Positions 19,896-29,218 are shown, counted from the stretch's first letter. The stretch: DNA of 42,158 bases from Knoellia aerolata DSM 18566 (GCF_000768695.1 NZ_AVPL01000029.1:1-42158), one strand, 5' to 3'. Notes: generated by a model not told the origin, from the sequence alone. Numbers and translations: made by a program.

Positions 19896-20930
19896 CTAGT
19901 GGGGAGCTGCGCTGTAGGTCGGTGCATCACGTCGTGTCGCCCGCCTACGAACGAGCTCGTAGGGGATGCCGGGCAAGAATGTCGCGACGACCCACCACGA
20001 CGTCGCTGAGGAACGAGCTGCGTGCCACAGCATCTCCCAAGTGTTCCGCGCGGGACCGTCCAAGAGCAGCCGGGCGCGCGCCAACGCGATGCCGGGAGGG
20101 AGCTCTGCCACTCGCTCACTGAGAGTTTCCACGATAAGGCGACGCCAGCCGTAACTTTGGACTTGGCAGGCGCGAGCACATTGAGCGATCGAATGGCCAC
20201 CCTCGTAGGCGTCGCCCAGTTCCCTGATCCGTCTGAGAAAGCCGGCAGGTGTCCATCCACGGTGTGTTGCCACTTCCCCCACGATGTTGCCCACGTGCTG
20301 GACGTAGTCCTGAACGACCTCGTCTCGCACTGCGTACCCGCCCACTGCTCCAGCGCAAATGCCGAGCCAGTGGTCGTGCAGCTGGGTGACGGTGTGCAGC
20401 CGAGGGAACGGCAGGGCCACGTCGAGGAGGTCCCTCCGGAAGACAGACAGGGCGCCGGTCACTTGGTTTTGGAACAGCAGGTCTTCCGGGGGGACCACTT
20501 TGCGGTCGGTGCTCTCCAACAGGACGCGCCCGTCGGGCCAGCTGACAACGCGTGCCTGGCCGGTCGCCAGCGAAACCGTGCGAAGCAATGGCACCAACTT
20601 CTCCAGTTTGTCTGGAAGCCAACGGTCGTCTTGGTCGCTCAGGGCAATCCATTCCGCATCCTCCGGCACAGCCCATAGAAGCCGCTCGAAGTTGAGATAG
20701 AAGCCAAGATTGTCGTCCCAACCCACAACCTCGAAGCGCTCGTCAGTTCCAACCGCCGCGTTGACCAGCGCTCGAACATGCGCCTGTCCACCGTCGGCCC
20801 CGATAAGGCACCGGAAATCGCGCCTGCTCTGGTCACGAATCGAGCGCAACTGGGTTGCGAAGAGCTCGGGATTCGGACGATATGCCGCGAGTACCACCAC
20901 ACCTGACGCAGACGATGGGACGCGGGTCAT
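19896..20930 (-). CDS. Family 2 glycosyltransferase (rhamnosyltransferase-like)
   Basis: The 344-residue GT-A enzyme begins GVVVLAAYRPNPELFATQLRSI (split) and has the donor-metal region IALSDQDDRWLPDKLEKL, a pattern typical of dTDP-rhamnose glycosyltransferases of surface glycans. The acceptor-side helix includes HDHWLG. It is cytoplasmic and membrane-associated through its substrate. The start overlaps the previous gene by four bases (ATGA). The true donor sugar cannot be read from sequence. Confidence 0.87.
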   Translation of the reverse strand: MTRVPSSASGVVVLAAYRPNPELFATQLRSIRDQSRRDFRCLIGADGGQAHVRALVNAAVGTDERFEVVGWDDNLGFYLNFERLLWAVPEDAEWIALSDQDDRWLPDKLEKLVPLLRTVSLATGQARVVSWPDGRVLLESTDRKVVPPEDLLFQNQVTGALSVFRRDLLDVALPFPRLHTVTQLHDHWLGICAGAVGGYAVRDEVVQDYVQHVGNIVGEVATHRGWTPAGFLRRIRELGDAYEGGHSIAQCARACQVQSYGWRRLIVETLSERVAELPPGIALARARLLLDGPARNTWEMLWHAARSSATSWWVVATFLPGIPYELVRRRATRRDAPTYSAAPH

Positions 20931-21979
20931 GGCGCGATCCTCGCGCGTGGCCGTGCCAGCGTCCAGTACAGGGCGAGCACACGGTTGAGCAGGGCCATGG
21001 CTGGAGGCACTTCAAGCTGTGTCTGCGACACGGTGGGGGTGAGCAGGTCGTCCAGAGCCAGCGGTGAACGGACTTGGGCCTGCACCCGACGCCTGCGATC
21101 TCGGATGATGCGCGGGTGTCGCAGCAACCACATCCAGGTTCGCACCTTCTCCACGGCCCAGCCGTCGCGGGCTGCGACGAGGAGATACATGGGTTCGAGC
21201 AGGACGAGCACGGGGAGCGTGCGGAGTAGTAGGTGCGTGGGAAAGTCAGCAAGCACAGTCAGGAACCGATTGCGCTCCAGCAGGAACATCTTCCGAGCGT
21301 TGCGCGAGAAGTCGTGATCATGGGTCGCGAGCGCGGTGGGGACCAGAACCACGTCGAGACCAGCCAAGTGACAGCGGAGGCTGAGGTCCGTGTCTTCGTG
21401 GTACATGAAGTAGGACTCGTCCATACCCCCCAAGAGCTCCCAGACCTCTCGCCTGCATGCGAACAGTGCCCCTGCGACGGAGGCAATCGAACGACCCTCT
21501 TGATGGTTGGTCGCCGGCTCGCCGAAGCCGTGACACCAACTCAGTCCGGTCAGGTGCACGGGCAGTCCTGCGGAGTCCACACGATCTGGGTCATTCGCAA
21601 GGAGGACGAGCCCGCCGGCGAGGCCGACTTCGTCGCGTTGCACGGCCTCGGCCAACGCCGCGATGGCGCCTACCTGAACGATCGCATCGGAGTTGATGAA
21701 AACCAGAACGTCTCCAACGGTCGCCTCTGCACCGGTTGCACATCCACCGCCGAAGCCGGAGTTGAACGAGGGGGTAACGACCCGCAGCTGGTCGACTTCA
21801 GGCAGCGCGCGAATCCCATGGTCAACGAGCACGAGTTCGTCCCGGTCACCTAACTGACGGATCACCGCCCGCAGGCACGCTGGCAGCATCGGTTCGGGAC
21901 CGTGTCCAACGACGATGACGCTCACGCTCACGCTCACGACACGGGCGGCAGACGCCGGGCAGCCAAACCATGCAACCAA
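20927..21979 (-). CDS. Family 2 glycosyltransferase
   Basis: The 350-residue enzyme shows VIVVGHGPEPMLPACLRAV, NSGFGGGCATGAE (the GNxGFgxG-type loop of GT2 enzymes such as GlfT-like and rhamnosyl transferases), VFINSDAIV, and the acceptor motif FMYHEDTDLSLRC. A hydrophobic stretch near residues 245-270 may associate with the membrane. The start is uncertain because a (GTGAGC) run near codon 17 gives several alternative GTG codons. It lies seven bases after the DPM-like gene. Confidence 0.86.
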   Translation of the reverse strand: MVAWFGCPASAARVVSVSVSVIVVGHGPEPMLPACLRAVIRQLGDRDELVLVDHGIRALPEVDQLRVVTPSFNSGFGGGCATGAEATVGDVLVFINSDAIVQVGAIAALAEAVQRDEVGLAGGLVLLANDPDRVDSAGLPVHLTGLSWCHGFGEPATNHQEGRSIASVAGALFACRREVWELLGGMDESYFMYHEDTDLSLRCHLAGLDVVLVPTALATHDHDFSRNARKMFLLERNRFLTVLADFPTHLLLRTLPVLVLLEPMYLLVAARDGWAVEKVRTWMWLLRHPRIIRDRRRRVQAQVRSPLALDDLLTPTVSQTQLEVPPAMALLNRVLALYWTLARPRARIAP

Positions 21980-21986
21980 CCGTCAA

Positions 21987-23054
21987 TCAACGCGGCACTC
22001 TCGCGGTGACGGAAGAGGTGAGTGTGCCGCCGACGCTCGTTGACGGCGAGGACATCCGTGCTTTCAAGTCCGATCGAGCTGCATCACCAAGCGCGGCTCG
22101 TAGGCTCGAGGCTTGACATGGTGGAGGAGGCGTCGCCATGTACGCGATTCGAGTCATCTCCTGACGAACCTTCCGTAGCCCGTCAAGCAGGATGCCCACG
22201 ACGAGCACGATGAACGCCACCACCACAAGGGAAGCGGCCAGGAAGGCCGTCGGGAAGCGCCCTACGAGGCCGGTCTCAAAGTACGCGCGTATCACGGGAA
22301 TCGAGACGCCGACTGCGACCAAAGCCATGACGGTCGCCAAGGTCGAGTAGAGCGCCAGGGGTCGTTCGTGGTGCAGCAACTTGGAGATCATGCGCAGGAT
22401 GCGGAACCCGTCGTGATACGTCCGCAGTTTGCTCGCCGAGCCAGGCGCCCGGTCCTTGAACCCTACCTCCACCTCCGCCTGGGGGACGCGAGTGTTGATC
22501 GCGTGCACGGTGAGCTCAGTCTCGATCTCGAACGCTCGCGAGACCGCAGGGAAGGACTTGACGAATCTCCGGGAGAAGACTCGGTACCCGCTCAACATGT
22601 CGTTGACGGGTCGGCGGAAGATGACCGACACCACCTTGTTGAACACGTGGTTGCCCAGGGCATGGCCGGATCGATAGGCGCCATCCCCGGTTGCGACCCG
22701 CACCCCCGTCACCTGGTCGTAGGGACCCTCCAGCAGCACACGAATCATCTCTGGAGCGGCGGAGGCGTCATAGGTGTCGTCGCCATCGATCATCAGATAG
22801 ACATCGGCGTCTAGGTCAGCCATGGCCCGCCGGATGACGTTGCCCTTTCCGCGCATCGGTTCCCGCCGGACCTCCGCACCCGCCAACCTTGCGCACTCGG
22901 ACGTCCTGTCGGTGCTGGCATTGTCATACACGTAGACAGTCATTTGGGGGACCGCCGCGCGAAGGTCTGCTACCACCTGGGAAACCGCTGACTCCTCGTT
23001 ATGGCACGGCACAATGGCGACGAGGCGCAAGGTGTCAGCAAAGAAGGCGGTCAC
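21987..23054 (-). CDS. Polyprenyl-phosphate glycosyltransferase (DPM1-like GT2 with C-terminal membrane anchor)
   Basis: The 355-residue protein has a GT2 domain (VAIVPCHNEESAVSQVV, YDNASTDRT, GKGNVIRRA, the catalytic MIDGDDTYD). A DMLSGYRVFSRRFVKSFP block matches dolichyl/polyprenyl-phosphate sugar synthases. Two C-terminal hydrophobic helices (about 245-265 and 280-305) anchor it. Such enzymes load a single sugar onto polyprenyl phosphate for use by GT-C transferases outside the membrane. The GTG at 23054 is chosen over upstream frames because GGGGGA lies just before it. It heads the leftward glycan operon. Confidence 0.88.
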   Translation of the reverse strand: MTAFFADTLRLVAIVPCHNEESAVSQVVADLRAAVPQMTVYVYDNASTDRTSECARLAGAEVRREPMRGKGNVIRRAMADLDADVYLMIDGDDTYDASAAPEMIRVLLEGPYDQVTGVRVATGDGAYRSGHALGNHVFNKVVSVIFRRPVNDMLSGYRVFSRRFVKSFPAVSRAFEIETELTVHAINTRVPQAEVEVGFKDRAPGSASKLRTYHDGFRILRMISKLLHHERPLALYSTLATVMALVAVGVSIPVIRAYFETGLVGRFPTAFLAASLVVVAFIVLVVGILLDGLRKVRQEMTRIAYMATPPPPCQASSLRAALGDAARSDLKARMSSPSTSVGGTLTSSVTARVPR

Positions 23055-23091
23055 GCGGATTTCCCCCGATTGGGCAGGTGATGGCGCCGCC

Positions 23092-23097
23092 AGCATA
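23092..23097 (-). promoter_or_regulatory. -10 box TATGCT of the leftward glycan operon
   Basis: TATGCT on the minus strand lies 37 bases before the GTG start of the DPM-like gene, leaving a leader with a GGGGGA ribosome site. The genes to its left overlap or lie within a few bases down to 14978, so one transcript probably covers them. Confidence 0.5.
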
Positions 23098-23212
23098 CTG
23101 ACGCCGAGACATCCGGGCAGGGAATCGCACGAATCGCGGCGCCTGCTCACTGACGGGCACGAAGTCGCTCCATGCAAGACCCATTCACCCGCCCTTAGCC
23201 GCCCGAGGCATC

Positions 23213-23218
23213 TATGCT
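23213..23218 (+). promoter_or_regulatory. -10 box TATGCT of a leaderless transcript
   Basis: TATGCT is followed by seven bases and then ATG at 23226, with no ribosome site. The ATG at 23214 lies inside the box itself and so is unlikely to be the start. Confidence 0.5.
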
Positions 23219-23225
23219 CGCCGAG

Positions 23226-24896
23226 ATGTCATTCTCGTTGCCGCTGAGCCGCCAGCCGGACGCCCTGGGCATCCTCGGTAGGACAGGGCCTCTCTTCATC
23301 ATCTCGCTGGGATGCGTCGTGCTGGCCGCAGTCGCCTGCGACCGGATCGGCTGGACGCCTCTCGACTCGCGGTGGACCAGCGCAGCGTTCCTCGCGCTCG
23401 TCACGGCGACTGTGGCGGGAGCCTGGGTGCTGATGAAGGGCTTGGCCCCGAATCGCAGGTCAACCAAGGGGATGAGCCGCGCCCAGCTCTGGCTAGTGGG
23501 CGCGCCTGCCGCGACGCTGGTTCTTTATGCGGCTGCTGCCTTCTTCCTCGCCCGGCCGTCGCGAGTCGAGTGGTTCCTGAACGGCGATCATGTGCGGCAC
23601 CTCGTTCTTGTCGCAGACATTCAGGCGAATGGGGCTCTCTCCTACGACGTTCGCCCCTATCCACGGGCATGGCACACGGCGGTCGCACTGCTGTCGTCGG
23701 TGACTGGCAGCGGCGGTTCAGATCTTGTGGGTCTTGTCGATTTAATGGCGACCGCGACCTGGTTGCTGTACGCCATGGTCACCCTGACGATGGCAGCGCT
23801 GGCGGCGTCCATGGGTGTACGGGTTGGCCTCAAGACCCTTCCAGCTGCAATCGCCGGGTCCGTCGCCGGTGCCGCTACCCTTTGGCCGTCGTTCTTGGGC
23901 AACTACCAAGCGCTCGGGCTTGAGTCGTCGTTGGTGGCAGCAGTGGTCCTCGCAGTCACGTTGCGAGAGGTCCTGACGCACCACGGCTCGCTGTCGGCCT
24001 TTCTCGTGTGCTCGGCTGGGCTCCTCGTGATGGGACACACGTGGCAGCTGCTGTTGCCCGTATCCGGCCTGGCGGCCGCCATGGCCGGCGTCCGATACAT
24101 TCGCGCTGGTGATCCGTGGAAGCGAATCGTGGTCGTCGCAGGTATAGGCGGAGTGGTGCTCTATGCCTCCCTTCCGTCCCTCACCGCAGTTGCCAAATCG
24201 GTGGGCGTTAGTCACGCAGCTGTCGCTGACATCGTGGCGCCCGTGCCGATGCTCACGCTGGCGGTAGGCCTACTGTCGACTGCTGTTGTCATGTGGCTGC
24301 GCAGGAGGGACGTCTGGCTGGTGTTCGTGTTGCTTCTCACCGTTCTACCCGCGCTGACGTCCGTGGCGCTTGCGGCCCGAGTCGGCGTGTCGGTTACCAC
24401 GTACTATCCGGCTAAGTTGCTCTGGCATTCGGCGCTTCTGGGACTGGCGGCAATTGGCCCCGCCGGTGGACTCCTCTGGTCGTCCATTCGCGCCAGACAA
24501 CCGAGCCTGGCGGTGCCGATCCGCGCATGTCTTGGTGCAGCTGCGGTTCTGTGTGCGGTGGGCGCCGCGTGGGCGCCATTTCCCGGGTTGACCGGCAAGT
24601 GGTCCACCGCCGACGGCGCCACGGTCCTGTCCTTGCTGCAAGCGCCCGGCGCGGAAGGGGCCACCGTCGTGTGGTCGGACGGTCGCCTGAATACGGACGC
24701 GATCACGCGAATCACCCTTGATGCATCCAAGCAGGAGGAGACCCGCGTCGACACTCCGCAAGGACGGTTGACGGTTGACGAAGAGTGCCGTCTGCTGCGG
24801 GCGTCACCAGCCCCAGTCATCCTCTCGAACCGGCCGCCGGCCGAGGTGCGCGCCCGTTACGGTTGTGTGCCTGATGCTCAGATTATCGCTCCGTGA
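23226..24896 (+). CDS. Polytopic membrane protein, GT-C-like, glycan locus
   Basis: The 556-residue protein has roughly 12-13 hydrophobic helices spread through residues 15-460, then a soluble tail of about 95 residues with four Cys. An early loop reads FLNGDHVRHLVLVADIQ and then YPRAWH, an acidic/His pattern in the first large extracytoplasmic loop as expected for GT-C enzymes that use polyprenyl-linked sugars. I cannot name the family confidently; a Wzy-type polymerase is the main alternative. The start is set by the leaderless -10 box. It is transcribed away from the glycan operon. Confidence 0.65.
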   Translation: MSFSLPLSRQPDALGILGRTGPLFIISLGCVVLAAVACDRIGWTPLDSRWTSAAFLALVTATVAGAWVLMKGLAPNRRSTKGMSRAQLWLVGAPAATLVLYAAAAFFLARPSRVEWFLNGDHVRHLVLVADIQANGALSYDVRPYPRAWHTAVALLSSVTGSGGSDLVGLVDLMATATWLLYAMVTLTMAALAASMGVRVGLKTLPAAIAGSVAGAATLWPSFLGNYQALGLESSLVAAVVLAVTLREVLTHHGSLSAFLVCSAGLLVMGHTWQLLLPVSGLAAAMAGVRYIRAGDPWKRIVVVAGIGGVVLYASLPSLTAVAKSVGVSHAAVADIVAPVPMLTLAVGLLSTAVVMWLRRRDVWLVFVLLLTVLPALTSVALAARVGVSVTTYYPAKLLWHSALLGLAAIGPAGGLLWSSIRARQPSLAVPIRACLGAAAVLCAVGAAWAPFPGLTGKWSTADGATVLSLLQAPGAEGATVVWSDGRLNTDAITRITLDASKQEETRVDTPQGRLTVDEECRLLRASPAPVILSNRPPAEVRARYGCVPDAQIIAP

Positions 24897-24972
24897 TTAC
24901 GTCCCTCTTTGATGGGCGCACAAGTTGGCTGACCTGATCGTCCCACTCCTCTTGCGGAAGGGGGTTGTGTCG

Positions 24973-27153
24973 TCAGGGGTAGATGAGCTTGGTTCGCGCC
25001 TGCCCATGAAGGCTGACGACGCGGGCGGTCTCGGGCCCCGTGGCACGCAGATTGCTGAAGTACGCGGAGACGCTGCGGTCGGCGGAGTCGCGCACCGGGT
25101 CACCGCTGACAGCGACAGTGAGCCGCTGGTAGCCCGCGGGTGCGTTGAGCATGAACGTGAGGGGCGTGGCTCGGTCGCGTACCGCTGTCACCCGGCCCAA
25201 CTCAGTGTCCCCTGCCTGAACCACGACCTCGCGCTCGTCCGCTCCCAACGCCGTCACGTCGACGGTGACCTCGATCCCTGCGACGTCCTTACCCGACAGG
25301 TTTGAGGTCGTGACCCCCGCCCACGGTCCGCTTTCCTGTCGGACGTCTTGATCGTCGATCCTTAAGCCACCGGCCGCGAGTCCGACGAGCACAGGGCTCA
25401 GCAGACGTTCGCGGTCAGAGCTCGTACCCCCCTCCGCTACGGGCAGGGACCAAGCGACGAGCCGACCATCCGAGGTTCGTGCCACCGGCTCACCAAGGAG
25501 CTTCGTCAGAGCCGTGAGGTCGGGGAGGGTCGAGTCGACTGCGGCCGTGTCCAGCTCGACCGCGCAGAACCCGTTCGCCCGGAGTCCGGAAATGAGAGTC
25601 GACGGGTTGGAGAGCTCGATCCCCATCAGCCAGTCACCGGCTCGAGTTCCGCTCATGCCACCGTGCGACCAGGCCAGTTGACGGTTGGTCAGGTGCTGAA
25701 GGAGCTGAGCGTTCGCGTCATATCCCTCAGGCAGGTACCCCTCCGGGAATCGCATCACCGGAAGCTGCAGCACCCCGCACTGCGGGCCCGTCGCCGCAGC
25801 GAGCGTCCCTGTGTAGGAACGTATGCCGTCCAGCCGGCTCGCGATGTCCTCGTACCGAGGAGCCAGCAACGGGTTGGTCTGGTCCAAGAAACCAACCAGG
25901 AGGGCAAGGACGGGAAGCGTGCGCGCGAGAAGCTTCGAGCGGGGACGGCTCAGCCAGTGCCCAACGGCGAGCAAACCGAGGAGTAGGAGGACAAGAGAGA
26001 GCCGCGACCAGCTGCGCAGTTGAGGCGTCGCGAGGAGCGCGACGACGCTGCCGAGTCCACCGACCGTGTAAAACGCCACCGTCACCAGCCAGAGTGCGCC
26101 CCAAAGGCGCAACCGCTGCGGAGCCGGGCGCCCGGTGGCCAGCGCCCGAAGACAGATCAGGACGAGGGCGGCGGATCCCGCGACTCCGACGACGCCGAGA
26201 GCGAGCGTCTCCGTGACAGGACGACCAGCAGCCCGGTAGGCCTGCGTCAGAGCAGCTAGCGGCTTCAGCCGATGTTCCTCCCATGGCAAGAAAAGGTCGA
26301 TGACACGTCCGGCATACCGCTCCGACTCGAGGACCGTGCGAGTCGCGGGGCGAGCGCCAGTCAAGGTCGTCCCCGACATGCCCACTTTTGCCGCGATCAA
26401 GGGGAGCGCCGCGACGACGGCTAGCCCCGAGATGCTGACGAGCCCACCCCTCCACCACCCGGCGGGTCGCTCCTGACCGGCGCGCAGCACGAGGGCTGCG
26501 GCCAGGAGAATCATGATGAACCCCGCGTAATACGCGCCGCTGAGCCCAACTAGGGCTAAGGCAAGCACGGTGAGCAGGATGCGACGTCCACGAGGCCGGT
26601 CACAGTCAAATACGTTCTTGCCGCGCGCCACGCCGAGCACCACCCACAGACCAAGCGGGACTGTCCAATACGACGCCAGCCAGAGGTGCTCGAACCGCTC
26701 GGCGTGGTAGGGCGCCGCGGCGAACAGCACAGCCACGACGATCGATACGGGGCGCGACAACCGTTCGCTGCGAGACAACAGGTAAGTGGTCAGCGCGACC
26801 AGTGGGTATCCCACAAAGAAGTACGCCGCCCCGACGGTGGCGGCGTCACCTCCGAAGAGGCCGATTGCCTTGACGGCCAGGACGTGTATGACGTTGAGCT
26901 CCGGGAAGAACGAGGCGTTCTGCCCGATTGGGAAGCCCACGGATTGGGTGCTCCAGAACCAGCCCTCGTACAGGATCTGGTGGATCTGCGTTAGAACGAC
27001 GGGGCTGTCGCCAAGCAGCGAAGGAGGCAGCCCCGGACGCCACTCCCAGACGCGCAGCGACCACATCGCGACGACCGTGGCCAGGGCGGCAGCCCAGACC
27101 GCTCCGACGACGTCCGCGTGGACCGAGACGTCGCGCTGCCTCGTCGTCTTCAT
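24973..27153 (-). CDS. Large membrane protein, GT-C/YfhO-like
   Basis: The 726-residue protein has about 11-13 hydrophobic segments in residues 12-460 and a C-terminal extracytoplasmic region of about 265 residues with beta-sandwich character. The first loop contains LLGDSPVVLTQIHQILYEGW and FPELNVIHVLAVK, the arrangement seen in GT-C glycosyltransferases (acidic residues soon after helix 1). A sugar transfer role outside the membrane is inferred; donor and acceptor are unknown. The ATG at 27153 is chosen because it overlaps the upstream stop as ATGA. It ends 76 bp from the convergent gene at 24896. Confidence 0.65.
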   Translation of the reverse strand: MKTTRQRDVSVHADVVGAVWAAALATVVAMWSLRVWEWRPGLPPSLLGDSPVVLTQIHQILYEGWFWSTQSVGFPIGQNASFFPELNVIHVLAVKAIGLFGGDAATVGAAYFFVGYPLVALTTYLLSRSERLSRPVSIVVAVLFAAAPYHAERFEHLWLASYWTVPLGLWVVLGVARGKNVFDCDRPRGRRILLTVLALALVGLSGAYYAGFIMILLAAALVLRAGQERPAGWWRGGLVSISGLAVVAALPLIAAKVGMSGTTLTGARPATRTVLESERYAGRVIDLFLPWEEHRLKPLAALTQAYRAAGRPVTETLALGVVGVAGSAALVLICLRALATGRPAPQRLRLWGALWLVTVAFYTVGGLGSVVALLATPQLRSWSRLSLVLLLLGLLAVGHWLSRPRSKLLARTLPVLALLVGFLDQTNPLLAPRYEDIASRLDGIRSYTGTLAAATGPQCGVLQLPVMRFPEGYLPEGYDANAQLLQHLTNRQLAWSHGGMSGTRAGDWLMGIELSNPSTLISGLRANGFCAVELDTAAVDSTLPDLTALTKLLGEPVARTSDGRLVAWSLPVAEGGTSSDRERLLSPVLVGLAAGGLRIDDQDVRQESGPWAGVTTSNLSGKDVAGIEVTVDVTALGADEREVVVQAGDTELGRVTAVRDRATPLTFMLNAPAGYQRLTVAVSGDPVRDSADRSVSAYFSNLRATGPETARVVSLHGQARTKLIYP

Positions 27154-28622
27154 CTGTGAACCCACAAACGGAAGTCTGAGTCCTCGGCGACGACGGTCCA
27201 CGAAGGCTCGCCCAGAAGCGCTGCGTCGAGGGGGCGCTCTCGATCCGCGAGTACAGACGTCATGCCCTGTGCGTCCGCATACTTCTGCCACCCTGACCGG
27301 GCCTCTTGGAAGTTCTCGTATCCTGTCGCAACCGGGATCGAGTAGACCTCGGCGCGAAGGTCCCGGAGTGGTCGACGGTCCCGATGAGCCCATTGCGCCC
27401 ACCCGACCGCCCTCCCATCTACCGCGAGAACGCTGTCCGCCGGCAGCGACGACAGGGCGGCGGAGACGCGCGCAGAGACGGGCGCTCCGAAGTTGGTCGT
27501 GGCGATGTGGGAACCGCCCAGCGCGAGAACGAGTGCCACAGCGAGGACCCAGGCCGGCCACTCGGGGTGGGGGTCCCGTGACCCATGGTTAGCTTGCCCG
27601 GCGTTGCCACTCTTCGGACCGAGGTGTGGCACCGGCCGACGCGTGAGGTGCGCCAGCCCATGCGCTAGGGCCGGCGCCAGCACGATCGCTCCAACCGCGA
27701 TCGTGCGCACCATCCACAAGGCCAGGACGACACTGGTCACCACCGTGAACGCGCGGGCCCACCAATGCTGCGACGACCGCACCAGGCCCAGGAGCACGAC
27801 GACGGCTGCGGCCAGTACGACCAGCAGCAGCGGGTTATCCAGTGCCGGTCGCTGCCACTCGTTGGCGGTGAGCCGCGCGACGGCCGATACCCGAAAGGGC
27901 TCGAGCAACCCGTGCACCCCCAGGGGGGTCATGAGGGTGGCTGTCACGGATAGGACCGGAACGGCGGCTACACGGACGATGGTGCGCCCACGCCAACAGC
28001 GGTCGAGGACTCCACCGAAGAACAGGACCATGCTCACCGCCACGCCGAGAACCCATGACCCGTGCACCATCGTCCACACCCAGGTGACTGGGATGACCGC
28101 CCAAGGCACAGAGCCCCTTACGCAGGCCCGCCACCACAGGGCTGTCGTCAGCGCGAGGAGCACCATCCCGGCGAGCTGGGGTCGTTCCCCCCAGGAAGCC
28201 GCAGCGGCGAACATGGTGATCGACGTCGCGAACAAGGCGGCAGCTGGACCAGCTGTGAGGCGGCATGCGACGAGCAAGGCGCTGCCCAGCCCGACCACCA
28301 GCAGGAGCCGGGCGACCTGAATGCCGGTCATGCCGGCCGCCTCGTACACGGCAGACATGGACGCCTGCGAGAACCACTGGGACGGGACGTACTCCCGGTC
28401 AGCAAGTACGGCCAAGGGATCGGAACTGGGCCCGAAGCGCCGTCCGGAGCGCAGGAAATCCCCGATGCGTAGATGCAGCCACAGGTCCACGTCTGGCGTC
28501 GTGCGGACCCGAAGGAGAAGTCCTGTGATTAGGCCGGCGCTCACGGCCGACAACCACAACCGGAAGGTCAGAGATCGGAGAGCGGGCGAGCTCACCAAAG
28601 CAGAACGCGCGCGCGCCATCAT
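27150..28622 (-). CDS. Polytopic membrane protein with DxDxWxHL loop, GT-C-like
   Basis: The 490-residue protein has about 10-12 hydrophobic helices. After the first helix it reads TPDVDLWLHLRIGDFL, then SQWFSQASMSAVYE, which matches a family of uncharacterised membrane proteins with a D.D.WWHL.tG loop that are predicted GT-C-type enzymes. A soluble C-terminal domain of about 100 residues follows. The ATG at 28622 is preceded by GAGGAGGGG; a GTG one codon upstream is an alternative start. It is the first gene of a two-gene operon and diverges from the pilus operon across 331 bp. Confidence 0.65.
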   Translation of the reverse strand: MMARARSALVSSPALRSLTFRLWLSAVSAGLITGLLLRVRTTPDVDLWLHLRIGDFLRSGRRFGPSSDPLAVLADREYVPSQWFSQASMSAVYEAAGMTGIQVARLLLVVGLGSALLVACRLTAGPAAALFATSITMFAAAASWGERPQLAGMVLLALTTALWWRACVRGSVPWAVIPVTWVWTMVHGSWVLGVAVSMVLFFGGVLDRCWRGRTIVRVAAVPVLSVTATLMTPLGVHGLLEPFRVSAVARLTANEWQRPALDNPLLLVVLAAAVVVLLGLVRSSQHWWARAFTVVTSVVLALWMVRTIAVGAIVLAPALAHGLAHLTRRPVPHLGPKSGNAGQANHGSRDPHPEWPAWVLAVALVLALGGSHIATTNFGAPVSARVSAALSSLPADSVLAVDGRAVGWAQWAHRDRRPLRDLRAEVYSIPVATGYENFQEARSGWQKYADAQGMTSVLADRERPLDAALLGEPSWTVVAEDSDFRLWVHR

Positions 28623-28953
28623 CACGTGGTCCCCTCCTCGGCACCGTGCCGGACACACCTTAGGCCTGCAGTTCCTTGGTACGTACGGATCACGCGCGAA
28701 TAGACCGGACTGCGTCTCCAGAACCGCCCTACAGAGTCAGACACCCTTCCAAATAAAGGACTAGTTATGGGGGGCCCGCTTGAACTATATGCACTATCGT
28801 AACCTCGCGGGAGTATCACGGAACCGGCGGACGATGGGCCGGAGTGGGGGACCAGTTTCACGAATTTCGCGGTTTCTTGCGCCAAGCCGGCCAACTACCG
28901 GCAGTATCTTCCTCGTCGCCACACACCAACTAGTTCATCCGAGAGGCATCATC
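28623..28953. promoter_or_regulatory. 331-bp divergent control region between GT-C operon and pilus operon
   Basis: No gene is visible. Positions about 28745-28800 are clearly AT-richer than the surroundings and hold promoter-like words on both strands. The palindrome AACTAGTT occurs at 28929-28936 just before the flp ribosome site, and its core ACTAGT recurs near 28760. GCCGG-CCAACTA-CCGGC (about 28886-28902) is a further short inverted repeat. Shared control of the two operons is inferred. Confidence 0.5.
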
Positions 28954-29133
28954 ATGACCACTGCAATGACCAAGGTCCTCGTCAAGCTCCAGACCCTTCG
29001 CGCCGAGAAGGGCGCAACCGCCGTCGAGTACGGCCTGATGGTTGCGCTCATCGCGATCGTCATCATCGGGGCCGTCGCCCTCGTCGGCACCTCGCTTAGG
29101 GACCTCTTCACCACGGTTTCCAACAGCCTCTGA
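28954..29133 (+). CDS. flp: Flp/Fap-type IVb pilin 1
   Basis: The 59-residue prepilin has a short basic leader ending RAEKG (Gly20), then ATAVEYGLMVALIAIVIIGA. The prepilin peptidase is expected to cut after Gly20; Glu25 and Tyr26 are the conserved EY pair of Flp pilins. The mature subunit is about 39 residues with one hydrophobic helix and assembles into Tad pili. The ATG is preceded by GAGAGG. It is the first gene of the tad operon and is separated from the second pilin by a strong hairpin. Confidence 0.93.
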   Translation: MTTAMTKVLVKLQTLRAEKGATAVEYGLMVALIAIVIIGAVALVGTSLRDLFTTVSNSL

Positions 29134-29149
29134 GCCTGGCTCGGACCGC

Positions 29150-29183
29150 AGGGCGCCGGCCGGCGAGAGCCGGTCGGCGCCCT
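29150..29183 (+). promoter_or_regulatory. 15-bp hairpin with GAGA tetraloop between the pilin genes
   Basis: Arms 29150-29164 and 29169-29183 pair over 15 bp with a single G-T wobble, closed by a GNRA-type GAGA loop. It lies 16 bp after flp1 and 35 bp before flp2. No T-tract follows, so partial termination or 3'-end protection of the flp1 mRNA is more likely than a full terminator. Confidence 0.65.
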
Positions 29184-29218
29184 ACCCCGTTCACATCGCC
29201 AAGGACAAGGAGAGAACC

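Noticed and set aside
21919-21942. GTGAGC hexanucleotide run near the start of a glycosyltransferase as a phase-variation repeat
   Set aside because: The unit is six bases, so changes in number keep the frame and only alter a Val-Ser run; at most it shifts among alternative GTG starts.
23226-24896. Calling the membrane protein a Wzy polymerase
   Set aside because: Length and topology would allow it, but there is no diagnostic motif, and the acidic/His first loop fits GT-C enzymes equally well, so only a generic call is made.
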